DNA from: Nitrospira sp. SG-bin1 | GTDB lineage: Bacteria; Nitrospirota; Nitrospiria; Nitrospirales; Nitrospiraceae | Length of the DNA stretch: 64,000 bases | Direction: 5' to 3' | Assembly (NCBI GenBank): GCA_002083365.1 | Contig: LVWS01000016.1 | Span: forward strand, 35,169 to 99,168 | Part shown: piece by piece, positions 26,709 through 34,448 of the stretch | Layout of the letters: each line of letters starts with the position of its first letter | Numbering within the stretch: the first letter of the stretch is position 1 | Position numbers and translations under genes: made by a program | The notes under the pieces: model-generated | Seen by the model: only the letters and a program-made list of their open reading frames with translations | Told to the model about the DNA's origin: nothing | Database searches by the model: none

Positions 26709-28445
26709 CTACCGTTTCAGATTGACCAATTCTTGTAGAATTTCATCCGATGTGGTGATCACGCGGGAGTTCGCCTGAAAACCGCGTTGCGCCGCGATCA
26801 TGTCGATGAAACTTTCCCCCAAATCGACATTCGACAATTCCAATGAATTTGACAACACCCGCCCGAGCCCCGCGCTGTCCGGCGTTCCCGTAACTGGTTG
26901 ACCGGAATTGCCCGACTGCGCGAAGGTATTTTTACCCGTCCTCGTCAACCCGATGGGATCAGGGAATCGTGCGAGCACCACCTGAGCCAATGCTCGCAGT
27001 TGACCGTTCGAGAAACGTCCGTTGATAACCCCGTTTCCATCTACGGAAAAGGCTTGGAGTGAACCGGCGGCAAAACCATCCTGAGTCTGCTGTACGAGCG
27101 CCGAGGTCGACCCGAATTGCGTAGTCCCATCGAGTCCGCTCCCGCCGTCGGTCGTCACACTGGAACCGAAATTCATGACCAGCAATTGGTCAGGCGTCGC
27201 ACCGGTAAAGTCGATCTGTAGCTCTCCCGGTACTGTACCAGATGTGCCAGCTGCGGTTCCGGTATCGTACCGAATCACCGTGCTCTCTCGATCCAGGGTC
27301 CCATCCGTGCCGAACGTCAAGGTACCGGACCCGACGCGAACGATGCCCAAACTGGCGTCGATGTTGCTGGAGTGATAATTCGCCGTCACCACGTCGTTGA
27401 CTGAGGCCACGGTGTTGTAGTTCCAACTGTTGGCCCCGATCTTCGTGAAGTAGGTCGTCAGCAGATGACTGTTCCCGAGCGAATCGAAGACCGTCATCGA
27501 CGTCGAAAAATCGGATGTGGCGGGCGGATCGGCGAGCTGGAAGTCCGTCCCAGTCGTCGAAGTCGGCGCCAACATGTTCAGATTGGCCGCCAACGTATCG
27601 CCGCCGTTCGCCGTCACCACGACCGTTCCGGTTCCTGTCGTGGAATTGTTCGTGGTTCCGGTCATTCCCGACGTGAACGTGAAGATATTGGACGCATTGA
27701 CGGACGCGGTGAATCCCGCGTAGGCGGCCGCTTTAAAGGGATCATTGGGGACCAGCGCGCGTACGGCATTTTGAATCGCCGTGGCCAGCGCCGAGCCGGT
27801 CAATCCGTTCGCCACGGTGATCGTCTGGGCCCCGTCTCCGTTCAAATTGACATTGAAGGAATTGTTGCCGGCGGCGGTGGTGGTCGTCGACGCCGCCGAA
27901 GCTACTACGTTGCCGCGCACCCCGGTCAGCGTGGTCGCCGAGTTCAAGTTGGCCGCGACGAACGCCGTCGTCGTGGCCCGCGGCGACGCAGTGGTAGAGG
28001 GCAGCGCGATATCGCCGATCGTACCGGTGATGGTGCCGGTGGTGTCGGCGAGGAAGCCCTGCAATTTGAATCCCGTCGGATCCACCACGTTGTTGTTCTT
28101 GTCGAGGCGGAACAATCCGGCACGTGAATAGAAGGTGCCGCCTTGCGCGTCTTCAACGATGAAGAATCCGTTGCCGTCGATGGCCAGGTCCAGCACGTTG
28201 GACGAGGTCGCCAGCGACCCTTGAGAAAAATTGCCCTGGACGGACGTCAACGCCACGCCGATGCCGGTTTGAATCGCGCCTGATCCGCCCGATATCGACG
28301 AACTGATCAAGTCCGCAAACGTCGCCTTGCTCCCCTTGAATCCGACCGTGCTGAGGTTCGCGATGTTGTTGCCGATGACGGAGAGCGCGGTACCATTGGC
28401 GTTAAGCCCGCTGACCCCGGCAAACAATGACGACAGAATTCCCAT
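26709..28445 (-). CDS. flgE: Flagellar hook protein FlgE
   Basis: 578 residues from the ATG at 28445 (MGILSSLFAGVSGLNANGTA), with AAGGAGG upstream; the longer open frame to 28808 runs antisense-like through flgD in another frame. Hook-family ends are present: IGNNIANLSTVGFKGSKATFADL at the N-terminus and SNVDLGESFIDMIAAQRGFQANSRVI at the C-terminus. It is longer than enterobacterial FlgE (about 400), the extra sequence being Thr/Ala/Asn-rich beta-type surface domains around residues 150-350. It forms the hook and is capped during assembly by FlgD, whose gene is 43 bases upstream. Confidence 0.95.
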   Translation of the reverse strand: MGILSSLFAGVSGLNANGTALSVIGNNIANLSTVGFKGSKATFADLISSSISGGSGAIQTGIGVALTSVQGNFSQGSLATSSNVLDLAIDGNGFFIVEDAQGGTFYSRAGLFRLDKNNNVVDPTGFKLQGFLADTTGTITGTIGDIALPSTTASPRATTTAFVAANLNSATTLTGVRGNVVASAASTTTTAAGNNSFNVNLNGDGAQTITVANGLTGSALATAIQNAVRALVPNDPFKAAAYAGFTASVNASNIFTFTSGMTGTTNNSTTGTGTVVVTANGGDTLAANLNMLAPTSTTGTDFQLADPPATSDFSTSMTVFDSLGNSHLLTTYFTKIGANSWNYNTVASVNDVVTANYHSSNIDASLGIVRVGSGTLTFGTDGTLDRESTVIRYDTGTAAGTSGTVPGELQIDFTGATPDQLLVMNFGSSVTTDGGSGLDGTTQFGSTSALVQQTQDGFAAGSLQAFSVDGNGVINGRFSNGQLRALAQVVLARFPDPIGLTRTGKNTFAQSGNSGQPVTGTPDSAGLGRVLSNSLELSNVDLGESFIDMIAAQRGFQANSRVITTSDEILQELVNLKR

Positions 28446-28488
28446 GGGTGCATGCCTCCTTCTTGAACGGTTCGAGCAGCTCTGTCTC

Positions 28489-29142
28489 CTATTGCACTTC
28501 CACGATCTCCGATGGATCCACGGTGATCGGTCCGACGGCCAACTTCGGTTGTCCATCTTCCATGCGCACCCCCGTGACGGTGAGTTGCGCACGGCCTTTG
28601 GCGACGACCGCCGCCTCCTGATGATCGACGGCAGAAACGGCGTACTCGTACAGACCGGGCGGCATGGCGACACCCTTACTATCCTTCCCGTCCCATTGGG
28701 CCCGGTTGAGACCGGCTTGCAAATTCGTGTAGTCCAACGTGCGCACGACCTGGCGATTCTGATCGAGAATCGTGATCCGCGCTCGAGCAGCGTTCTTTTC
28801 AAGCGCATAGGTCAGCGAGGCTTGACCGTTCTCCAATTGCGTCAAGGGACGGTCGATGCTGACGCGTCGGCCGACCATGGGCAGCAGCGTGAACTGCAGC
28901 GAGGCGGTCTGCGCATCGAGACTCTTCTGGAGCAGCTGCGCCTGCTTCGCGGTCTGTTCCAATTGGCTGAATTGGGCGAGCTGGGAAACGAATTCGGTAT
29001 TGTCGGTCGGCTTCAAAGGATCCTGGTTCTTCAGTTGCGTGATGAGCAACTTCAGAAAATCGTCCTGCCCCAACTGTCGAGGTCCGGTTTTCTCCGGTGT
29101 CGATGGGGTTGCAGTGGAGTTGATGGCCGATACATCCGTCAT
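28489..29142 (-). CDS. flgD: Flagellar hook cap protein FlgD
   Basis: 217 residues. The conserved N-terminal segment LGQDDFLKLLITQLKNQDPLKP then TDNTEFVSQLAQFSQLEQ is the FlgD hallmark. The C-terminal part has FlgD Ig-like and tudor-like sequence (ARITILDQNRQVVRTLD...WDGKDSKGVAMPPGLYEYAVSA). It caps the growing hook. Located between fliK and flgE, 20 bases after fliK. Confidence 0.96.
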   Translation of the reverse strand: MTDVSAINSTATPSTPEKTGPRQLGQDDFLKLLITQLKNQDPLKPTDNTEFVSQLAQFSQLEQTAKQAQLLQKSLDAQTASLQFTLLPMVGRRVSIDRPLTQLENGQASLTYALEKNAARARITILDQNRQVVRTLDYTNLQAGLNRAQWDGKDSKGVAMPPGLYEYAVSAVDHQEAAVVAKGRAQLTVTGVRMEDGQPKLAVGPITVDPSEIVEVQ

Positions 29143-29161
29143 GTCGGTTTCTCCCTCCGCT

Positions 29162-30862
29162 CTACGCCACCACGTTCAAGAGTCCCTGAAGCGACGGGCG
29201 TGGTTCATCTTGTCGCTCCTGACTTTGCCCCCATTTCATGCCCGGCGAATCCTGATGCCAGGCTTGTCCCTGATCCTGAGAAGCGCCCTGTTGGAAGGAA
29301 CGGCCGGAACCCTGACGATCGATGTCCACACGGAACTGTCCCATGTCCAATCCGTTCGCCTGAAACGCCGCCTGAAGACGGTCTTGTCCATTGACGAGAA
29401 ATTGTCCCACTTCAGGCCGGTCGGCCGACAAGTGGGTATGAACGACATCGTTCGTCATCGCCACACGGATATTCACACGACCGAGATCAGGCTGGGCCAC
29501 ATCAAACACGATCGATCGCGTCGCGGCACGTACAGCCGAGTCGGTGGTATCCTGGGCCGACACGGCTGGTTGCCCGTGGGCCGCGACAGGAGGCGGAAGC
29601 GGAGATGGCGGAGGATTGGAGGCGATGCGCCCGTGAGTTCCCGCCATGATCGTTTCGGCCGGCTGCGCCGTGAAAGCAGGACGATCACCCACCGTGACCT
29701 GCGGTAGCTTAGCCTCGGTCTCATCAGGCGGAAGACTATTCTGATCTCTCCAGAACTCGCTGAAACGCTCCGCCCCATCAAGGTTCAATTGCTGCCCATA
29801 GGGGGAAACTCCTCGTATTCTCGTTCCGGTATCCCCCTGATCGCGAAGAAAGTATTCCTCCCAGTTCATCAGAACTGGCGAGGAACGTTCCGCCGGCATT
29901 CCATCGCGTCTAACGGAATCGGTCTTGGGGATCTCCGACGTACCATCAGGCACCTCGGCTCCGAGATGGGCGGGAAAAACACGACGCACAATCGCCTCCA
30001 ACTGCTGTGGAAGTGGCGAGCTAGACTGATGATCAATAGGCACCGGATGAGTCTCGACACGGCCGGCGACCGCTGTATCCTCACCGTCGGCAACTACGTG
30101 GGCCGCTTGCCTAACAACATGAGCATTTTGCAAGCCGTTGCTGACGTGAATCGCCGGAACATCAGACTCTTGGCCCTGCAGAGTATGCGAAGCGATGTCT
30201 GCAGTGTCCGGGGAGGAATGCCCTTCTGCGAAGTCGGACATCGCCGCTGGAACAGTGGTCATTCTCGGTAAGGCCAATGGTACCGGTGAAGAACCGCCGG
30301 GGGAAGATTCCATTTCATATTCAGAGGAGGACCTGTCATCGGAGGCGTGATCTACCTCGGCGATCTGCACCTCCCCTCCAGTGCGAACATCGGCCTGGAC
30401 CGTCGTGTGGGGCACTACCAGTGATGCGATCGGAGACCCTGGAGCCTCAGATGTTTGCCTCATCTGAGCGTCTGATCCTCCGTCACTCTGCGCTGCCGAG
30501 GATTCACGGTCTGTCCTTGAATCTTCAGCGCCGTGGTTCTCATCATCGCCGGCTCTGCCTCCGTCCTGGACCTGGACCTGAGAAGATGATGCATCAGCAC
30601 GCTCAGCCTGAGTCGAGTAGGAATTCCGACCTTTCGTTTCATTCGAACGAGCCTCACGAGCGGACTTGTCCGCTGATCGAACATCTTCCGTTTCTCGCGC
30701 CTCCGCCCTCCTCTCTTCCACGCGGACTCCTCCGAGAACAGCGGAAAAACTCTTCCGCCCTCCGCTGGAAGTAAGAGGCGTAGCGGCCCGAGTCGTTCGT
30801 ACCCCTTCATCTCCAGAAGGTCTAGATGGATGTGGGGTTATGTCTGTAAGCAAGAAATCCAC
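29162..30862 (-). CDS. fliK: Flagellar hook-length control protein FliK
   Basis: About 566 residues from a GTG at 30862, which has GAGGG about 9 bases upstream; a GTG at 30946 with a weaker site is the alternative. A long Ser/Glu/Arg/Asp-rich low-complexity ruler region precedes the C-terminal Flg_hook domain (FDVAQPDLGRVNIRVAMTNDVVHTHLSADRPEVGQFLVNGQDRLQAAFQANGL). FliK measures hook length and triggers the FlhB substrate switch. The N-terminal region is poorly conserved, so the start is uncertain. Confidence 0.9.
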   Translation of the reverse strand: MDFLLTDITPHPSRPSGDEGVRTTRAATPLTSSGGRKSFSAVLGGVRVEERRAEARETEDVRSADKSAREARSNETKGRNSYSTQAERADASSSQVQVQDGGRAGDDENHGAEDSRTDRESSAAQSDGGSDAQMRQTSEAPGSPIASLVVPHTTVQADVRTGGEVQIAEVDHASDDRSSSEYEMESSPGGSSPVPLALPRMTTVPAAMSDFAEGHSSPDTADIASHTLQGQESDVPAIHVSNGLQNAHVVRQAAHVVADGEDTAVAGRVETHPVPIDHQSSSPLPQQLEAIVRRVFPAHLGAEVPDGTSEIPKTDSVRRDGMPAERSSPVLMNWEEYFLRDQGDTGTRIRGVSPYGQQLNLDGAERFSEFWRDQNSLPPDETEAKLPQVTVGDRPAFTAQPAETIMAGTHGRIASNPPPSPLPPPVAAHGQPAVSAQDTTDSAVRAATRSIVFDVAQPDLGRVNIRVAMTNDVVHTHLSADRPEVGQFLVNGQDRLQAAFQANGLDMGQFRVDIDRQGSGRSFQQGASQDQGQAWHQDSPGMKWGQSQERQDEPRPSLQGLLNVVA

Positions 30863-31026
30863 GTTCGCTGACCCTCGTATGATCCGAGCGGAGGGGAATA
30901 CAAGCCTTGTGCCAATTGCACGGCTCCTAATGTCGCAGAGAATCACGCTTCTTGCGGCGAGGCCATTACGACCCCTGGCTTGACGAGGAAAATCTTACAG
31001 CGTAGTAGGCAAAAGTGACCGACCGG

Positions 31027-31422
31027 CTAGAGCGGGGCTTCCATTTGTGGAGGGAGCTGTTTCTTGGAGCGATCCTCAGGCTGCCTAAATTGGAAATGCC
31101 AATCATAGTGGCCGGATTCTGGCACAATGCGGAACCAACTTTCCGCGGCAAAGTGGCGAGTGGACTTCGACTTACCCTCGGGGTAGAACTTGAACCCGAG
31201 GTGCTGCTCCTGATCGCTCTTCGTTTCAGGCGAGGCGAGGTTTCCCGAAATTTCCACGTGGTCCTCAAACCGATCGATGGCTTGATCGACCAACGACCGC
31301 AGAAAGCTCCGAGTCATCGCTTGCTCGAAGGGTTGATCGGGGTTAAACAATTCAGTGTCAGCCGCCCAGACCGGAACAGTCAGGCACAGAAGAAAGAGCG
31401 CGATTACGCCGACTCGTACCAT
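31027..31422 (-). CDS. Predicted secreted protein of unknown function
   Basis: 131 residues: a Sec signal peptide (VGVIALFLLCLTVPVWAAD, cleavage after AWA-type site) and a small charged mature domain ending in a Pro-rich tail. Not recognised. Phe/Tyr/Trp-rich stretches (LGFKFYPEG, WFRIVPESGHYDWHFQF) suggest a beta-structured periplasmic protein. The region between the toxin gene and this one supplies its own sigma-70-like promoter. No ribosome site precedes the ATG. Confidence 0.7.
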   Translation of the reverse strand: MVRVGVIALFLLCLTVPVWAADTELFNPDQPFEQAMTRSFLRSLVDQAIDRFEDHVEISGNLASPETKSDQEQHLGFKFYPEGKSKSTRHFAAESWFRIVPESGHYDWHFQFRQPEDRSKKQLPPQMEAPL

Positions 31423-31428
31423 GGGAGA

Positions 31429-31457
31429 ACTCTAATCCCTACCCAGGACATGGTCAA
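31429..31457 (-). promoter_or_regulatory. Sigma-70-like promoter for the 131-residue secreted protein
   Basis: Minus-strand -35 TTGACC (31457-31452), 17-base spacer, -10 TAGAGT (31434-31429). The predicted start falls on or next to the ATG at 31422, which would make a leaderless mRNA, in keeping with the missing ribosome site. Confidence 0.45.
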
Positions 31458-31503
31458 GTCCCCCACAGCAAAAATGTCTCAATCAGTTTCCTCAGCTCTG
31501 TCC

Positions 31504-31887
31504 CTATTCCCAACACAGGAGATGAAAGGGCAGCTCATGCTGAATCGCCCTGAAGTCCGCATGATTGGTCGTGATCACACTGGCCAGCTCGCGCAACTTG
31601 GCTGTCTCATAGTGCTCTCGCCGTCTGAGCCGCTGGAGGATCTCGGCGGCCTTCAACCACTGTTGCTCCGTCGGAGTCAACACGTGGCATCGCTGACTCA
31701 ATTCAAGGACAAATTTCCGCTCAGTGGCTGTCCGAACGCCACGGAATAATTCGTGGAGCACGACGGAAGAACAGCGGATGATATAAGGAGACTGCAGCAG
31801 GCGAAACGTGAATCGGCCAGATCGAAAATTCTCAATGTAGATCGCGGTGTCGAGCAGTGCGAACTTAGTGGTCTTCACCGAAGGCAT
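31504..31887 (-). CDS. PIN-domain toxin (VapC-like), probably inactivated by internal deletion
   Basis: 127 residues from the ATG at 31887 (MPSVKTTKFALLDTAIYIENF), overlapping the antitoxin gene by 23 bases. The first PIN aspartate (LLDTAIYI) and the Glu of VVLHELFRG are present. Near the C-terminus, KLREL runs straight into ASVITTNHADF. In active VapC proteins of this type a DxLIAxxARxxG-like helix with the third acidic residue lies between these two segments. About 14 residues are therefore missing in frame. The fold and ribonuclease activity are doubtful, though antitoxin binding may persist. Confidence 0.75.
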   Translation of the reverse strand: MPSVKTTKFALLDTAIYIENFRSGRFTFRLLQSPYIIRCSSVVLHELFRGVRTATERKFVLELSQRCHVLTPTEQQWLKAAEILQRLRRREHYETAKLRELASVITTNHADFRAIQHELPFHLLCWE

Positions 31888-32059
31888 CGAGCTTGCCCAC
31901 ACCGCTATAGCGCTGGAGGATACGATCGTGCACGGCCTTTTCCGTGACCAAATCCAAGGCGCGCTGTAGCGTTTCGTTCGTCGTCTTGGCACCGAGCGCC
32001 TTTTGGGCTCGCCGAAGTTGTATGGGATTTAATCTGGCGGATACTTGAATGAGTGCCAT
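31865..32059 (-). CDS. Antitoxin, ribbon-helix-helix-like (VapB type)
   Basis: 64 residues from the ATG at 32059, with GAGGT 7 bases upstream. The start MALIQVSARLNPIQLRRAQKAL then GAKTTNETLQRALDLV resembles a ribbon-helix-helix DNA-binding domain; the acidic C-terminus (GKLDAFGEDH) would wrap the toxin. It overlaps the PIN gene by 23 bases. Two TGTCCGACA boxes lie just upstream, a likely autoregulatory operator. Confidence 0.75.
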   Translation of the reverse strand: MALIQVSARLNPIQLRRAQKALGAKTTNETLQRALDLVTEKAVHDRILQRYSGVGKLDAFGEDH

Positions 32060-32070
32060 GCACGACCTCT

Positions 32071-32107
32071 TGTCCGACAATGTATCAAATCTGTCCGACA
32101 GCGCCAA
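32071..32107 (-). promoter_or_regulatory. Promoter-operator of the toxin-antitoxin pair
   Basis: Minus-strand -35 TTGGCG (32107-32102), 17-base spacer, -10 TACATT (32084-32079). Two near-palindromes, TGTCCGACA on the plus strand, occupy 32092-32100 (inside the spacer) and 32071-32079 (over and after the -10). They are 21 bases apart, two helical turns, so bound proteins would lie on the same face and block polymerase. Confidence 0.6.
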
Positions 32108-32248
32108 GACAGCGTACTGCGCCGTGCGCTGAACCTGATCGTGAACACCAACGGCCTGATCGGTAAAAAAGTCGCGCCAAGACACGATTTCGGTGATGCC
32201 CAACAACAACCAAGAACAGACCCAATATCAGGATCTTTAATGCGACTT

Positions 32249-32413
32249 CTATCTGGTTAACGCCAAGGCGAAGGACGCTTCATCGAACGGGAGGTCTTTC
32301 ATGAAGATGGTGATGGGATCGTCGCGTATCTCCTTGTCGAAGAGGACATTGACATTGGCTGTCCGGGCTAGAATGTCAAATGCCTCTTTGAGCTTGGCAT
32401 CCTGAAAACGGAG
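32249..32413 (-). pseudogene. Remnant of a secretin N-terminal (STN-like) domain
   Basis: A 54-residue reading frame bounded by TAG codons on both sides, with no start codon. It reads LRFQDAKLKEAFDILARTAN, VNVLFDKEIRDDPITIFMKD and LPFDEA, the pattern of the short N-domain of type II/IV-pilus secretins. Nothing of the rest of a secretin is visible around it, so this is a decayed fragment. Similarity is judged by eye. Confidence 0.6.
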
Positions 32414-32435
32414 CTAGCGCACCGCACTGAGAATC

Positions 32436-32450
32436 GCCGTACGGTACGGC
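32436..32450. repeat. 15-bp palindrome GCCGTAC-G-GTACGGC
   Basis: Perfect 7-base arms around one base, 20 bases upstream of the secretin remnant. The surrounding 32414-32593 holds no recognisable gene. Function unknown; possibly an old operator or a recombination scar. Confidence 0.35.
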
Positions 32451-32593
32451 ACAAGGGAAGGGAGAGTGGTTGGTGAACAGGGCCCATGCCGGAGTCTAGA
32501 GTGGCCAGAGCAAATCCGCTCTCCTGCGCTATGCACGATTCAAGTCCTGTCCCCGACTTCTCACTTCGCTATCTTCTCACTGCAACTCGCGCT

Positions 32594-33211
32594 CTATCGT
32601 ACGACCTGAAATCTTGCTCCATATGATTCACGAGGATGATTAAGATAGAAGAAGAATAGAAACCTCCCTTGCCCCCGAATTTCTGTTCTCACAATGAGCG
32701 CCCCGTCCTGTGCCAATTCAAGCCGATCGATAATGAGCGCCCGCCCAGTGCTCGCCTCCCCTTTGGTTTCCCTAAGCTGCTCAATCATAAGCCGATGGTC
32801 TTTGCACCACACCTTGTCCGCTGGTTGAAGCTGCCTGGTTCTTGAAACCGTTGAACCAACGATCCTGACCGATATCGTGTGAGTGCCTGTCTGCATAACT
32901 TGGATATCACTGGTTGGCCATCGCTCTGACACGTTGAGATCAAGCCCCAACATATAATCCAAGGCCAATCCGGAATTTATGAACTTGAAATACGGAGGCA
33001 TTCCGGGAAGCGCCTCTCCATACAATTTATAGATCCCGGTGACATTCGGACAGTTGTCATGACTCCCATGCTCCATGTGGGCATCGTCCGGAAAACCGTT
33101 TGCTCCGCTTAAACTACATGAAGTACACAACAGGCATAACAGGATCGTCCTCCAGTAAGAGGGTTCAACGCGTATGAGCTTCAACTCGTGGCTCTTCTTA
33201 AGAGTTCCCAT
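32594..33211 (-). CDS. Predicted lipoprotein of unknown function
   Basis: 205 residues from 33211, or a few residues fewer if the TTG 12 codons on is used; no good ribosome site is seen for either. A hydrophobic segment ends in the lipobox LLCTSC, then a polar mature domain with several Cys residues. Not recognised. Composition is more AT-rich than the flagellar genes next to it, in keeping with acquisition. It lies 53 bases downstream of the motE-like gene on the same strand. Confidence 0.65.
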   Translation of the reverse strand: MGTLKKSHELKLIRVEPSYWRTILLCLLCTSCSLSGANGFPDDAHMEHGSHDNCPNVTGIYKLYGEALPGMPPYFKFINSGLALDYMLGLDLNVSERWPTSDIQVMQTGTHTISVRIVGSTVSRTRQLQPADKVWCKDHRLMIEQLRETKGEASTGRALIIDRLELAQDGALIVRTEIRGQGRFLFFFYLNHPRESYGARFQVVR

Positions 33212-33264
33212 GTTGGAACGTTATTGGGCCATGTACGAATACGCAGAAGGAACCGACTATTGCT

Positions 33265-34011
33265 CTATGGCGTTTGGGCCAGCAGCTGTTCGGTCAGCTT
33301 CGCGGCCCGATCGGCTTTGACTTGGGCGAGGATCGCCCCAGCGGTCTTGGCTTTCACCAACTTGAGGATTTCGATGGCTTTCCGATCCGGCATATGTTCG
33401 AGACGGGAGGCGGCGTCTTCTGAGGGCATGGACTCGAAGATCTTGGCGAGTTGCGTCCGTTGTTCCTGAACCGCACGTTCTTTTTCCGCACGGAGCTTCA
33501 CTTGCTGAGGAGAGGAGCGGTCCTGCGCGCTCTGAATCCGCTTCTCCAAGGCCTCGTTCTGGTCTAGGAGTTCTTCAATCTGGCCCCTGACGATCATGAG
33601 ACGTTCCTCGTTCTGACGAATCAATTGCTCGCGTCGGTCAAGATCGCGTTTGCGTTGGTCCAGCATATCCAATACTTCACGTGGAACATCGATCGCCGGG
33701 CCCTGGACGGGAGGTGGGGCCAGCAGTTTGGCATCGTCGTCGGAGTCCGCTTGCGAGCTCTCCTCCTGGACTTGCGGTGGTATTCCTTGCATCGGCCCGC
33801 CCGTCGTCGCCCGCTGTGCCTTATCCTTGGGTTCGGAAGAAGCTTGTCCCAACTGCACCATGACCCAGAAGAGAATGGTCGAACCGACGATCCCTCCGAT
33901 CATCGTCCACAACTGGGAGTGCCGGTTCCCCCTGGGCTTCCTTGTCGCCAGACGATCCCCGCGGCCGACACCGAGACGATCCGACCAACTTCTGACGAAC
34001 CCTGTGTTCAT
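33265..34011 (-). CDS. MotE-like flagellar protein (MgtE N-domain type)
   Basis: 248 residues from the ATG at 34011, which overlaps the fliJ stop as ATGA and so is translationally coupled. One membrane helix (WTMIGGIVGSTILFWVMVQL, about residues 36-55), a Pro/Gln-rich stretch, a coiled coil and a C-terminal MgtE-N-like helical repeat (QLAKIFESMPSEDAASRLEHMPDRKAIEILKLVKAKTAGAILAQV). Such proteins next to fliJ are named MotE and act in the periplasm as chaperones for stator protein MotC in alphaproteobacteria. Here the role is inferred from layout and position. Confidence 0.8.
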   Translation of the reverse strand: MNTGFVRSWSDRLGVGRGDRLATRKPRGNRHSQLWTMIGGIVGSTILFWVMVQLGQASSEPKDKAQRATTGGPMQGIPPQVQEESSQADSDDDAKLLAPPPVQGPAIDVPREVLDMLDQRKRDLDRREQLIRQNEERLMIVRGQIEELLDQNEALEKRIQSAQDRSSPQQVKLRAEKERAVQEQRTQLAKIFESMPSEDAASRLEHMPDRKAIEILKLVKAKTAGAILAQVKADRAAKLTEQLLAQTP

Positions 34012-34448
34012 GAGCCCCGCTCTTTTCCTATGGACCATCGGCGGCTCGCGGTCGCATCCATTGTCCGTTGCTCCTGACGCGCCGTGCCGGCCCGTTGCGT
34101 TTCGCGCCGTTGGTCGGCAACAAGATCGAGAAGCTTGCGCTCTTGATTGGCTTCAGCGAGGAGCGCCTTCGTGTGCTCCCACGCCGCGACGGCCTGTTCG
34201 ATCTCGCGCCGTGCCTGGCGCAACGCCGCCTGTTGCGAATCCATGCGTCCCTGCCATTCCAACCAGGCCTCTATCATCAGCCCGCTCGCCGATTGACGGT
34301 CATAGGCAAGGCTGTCCTTCTCGATTTGAGCTTCGATGTCGCGATGCCGCTCTTCGCTCCGTGCCAGCGCCTGCGCGATCTGCGCCAATTCCATCATCAG
34401 CGTCTCGACCGTCTGAGTACGGAGCTTTCGCAACGAATCGAGACTCAT
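34008..34448 (-). CDS. fliJ: Flagellar export protein FliJ
   Basis: 146 residues, entirely helical and coiled-coil forming (VETLMMELAQIAQALARSEER, DIEAQIEKDSLAYDRQSA), the FliJ pattern and length. FliJ inserts into the FliI hexamer like a rotor stalk and links it to FlhA. It overlaps fliI by 4 bases (ATGA) and the motE-like gene by 4 bases. Confidence 0.9.
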   Translation of the reverse strand: MSLDSLRKLRTQTVETLMMELAQIAQALARSEERHRDIEAQIEKDSLAYDRQSASGLMIEAWLEWQGRMDSQQAALRQARREIEQAVAAWEHTKALLAEANQERKLLDLVADQRRETQRAGTARQEQRTMDATASRRWSIGKERGS

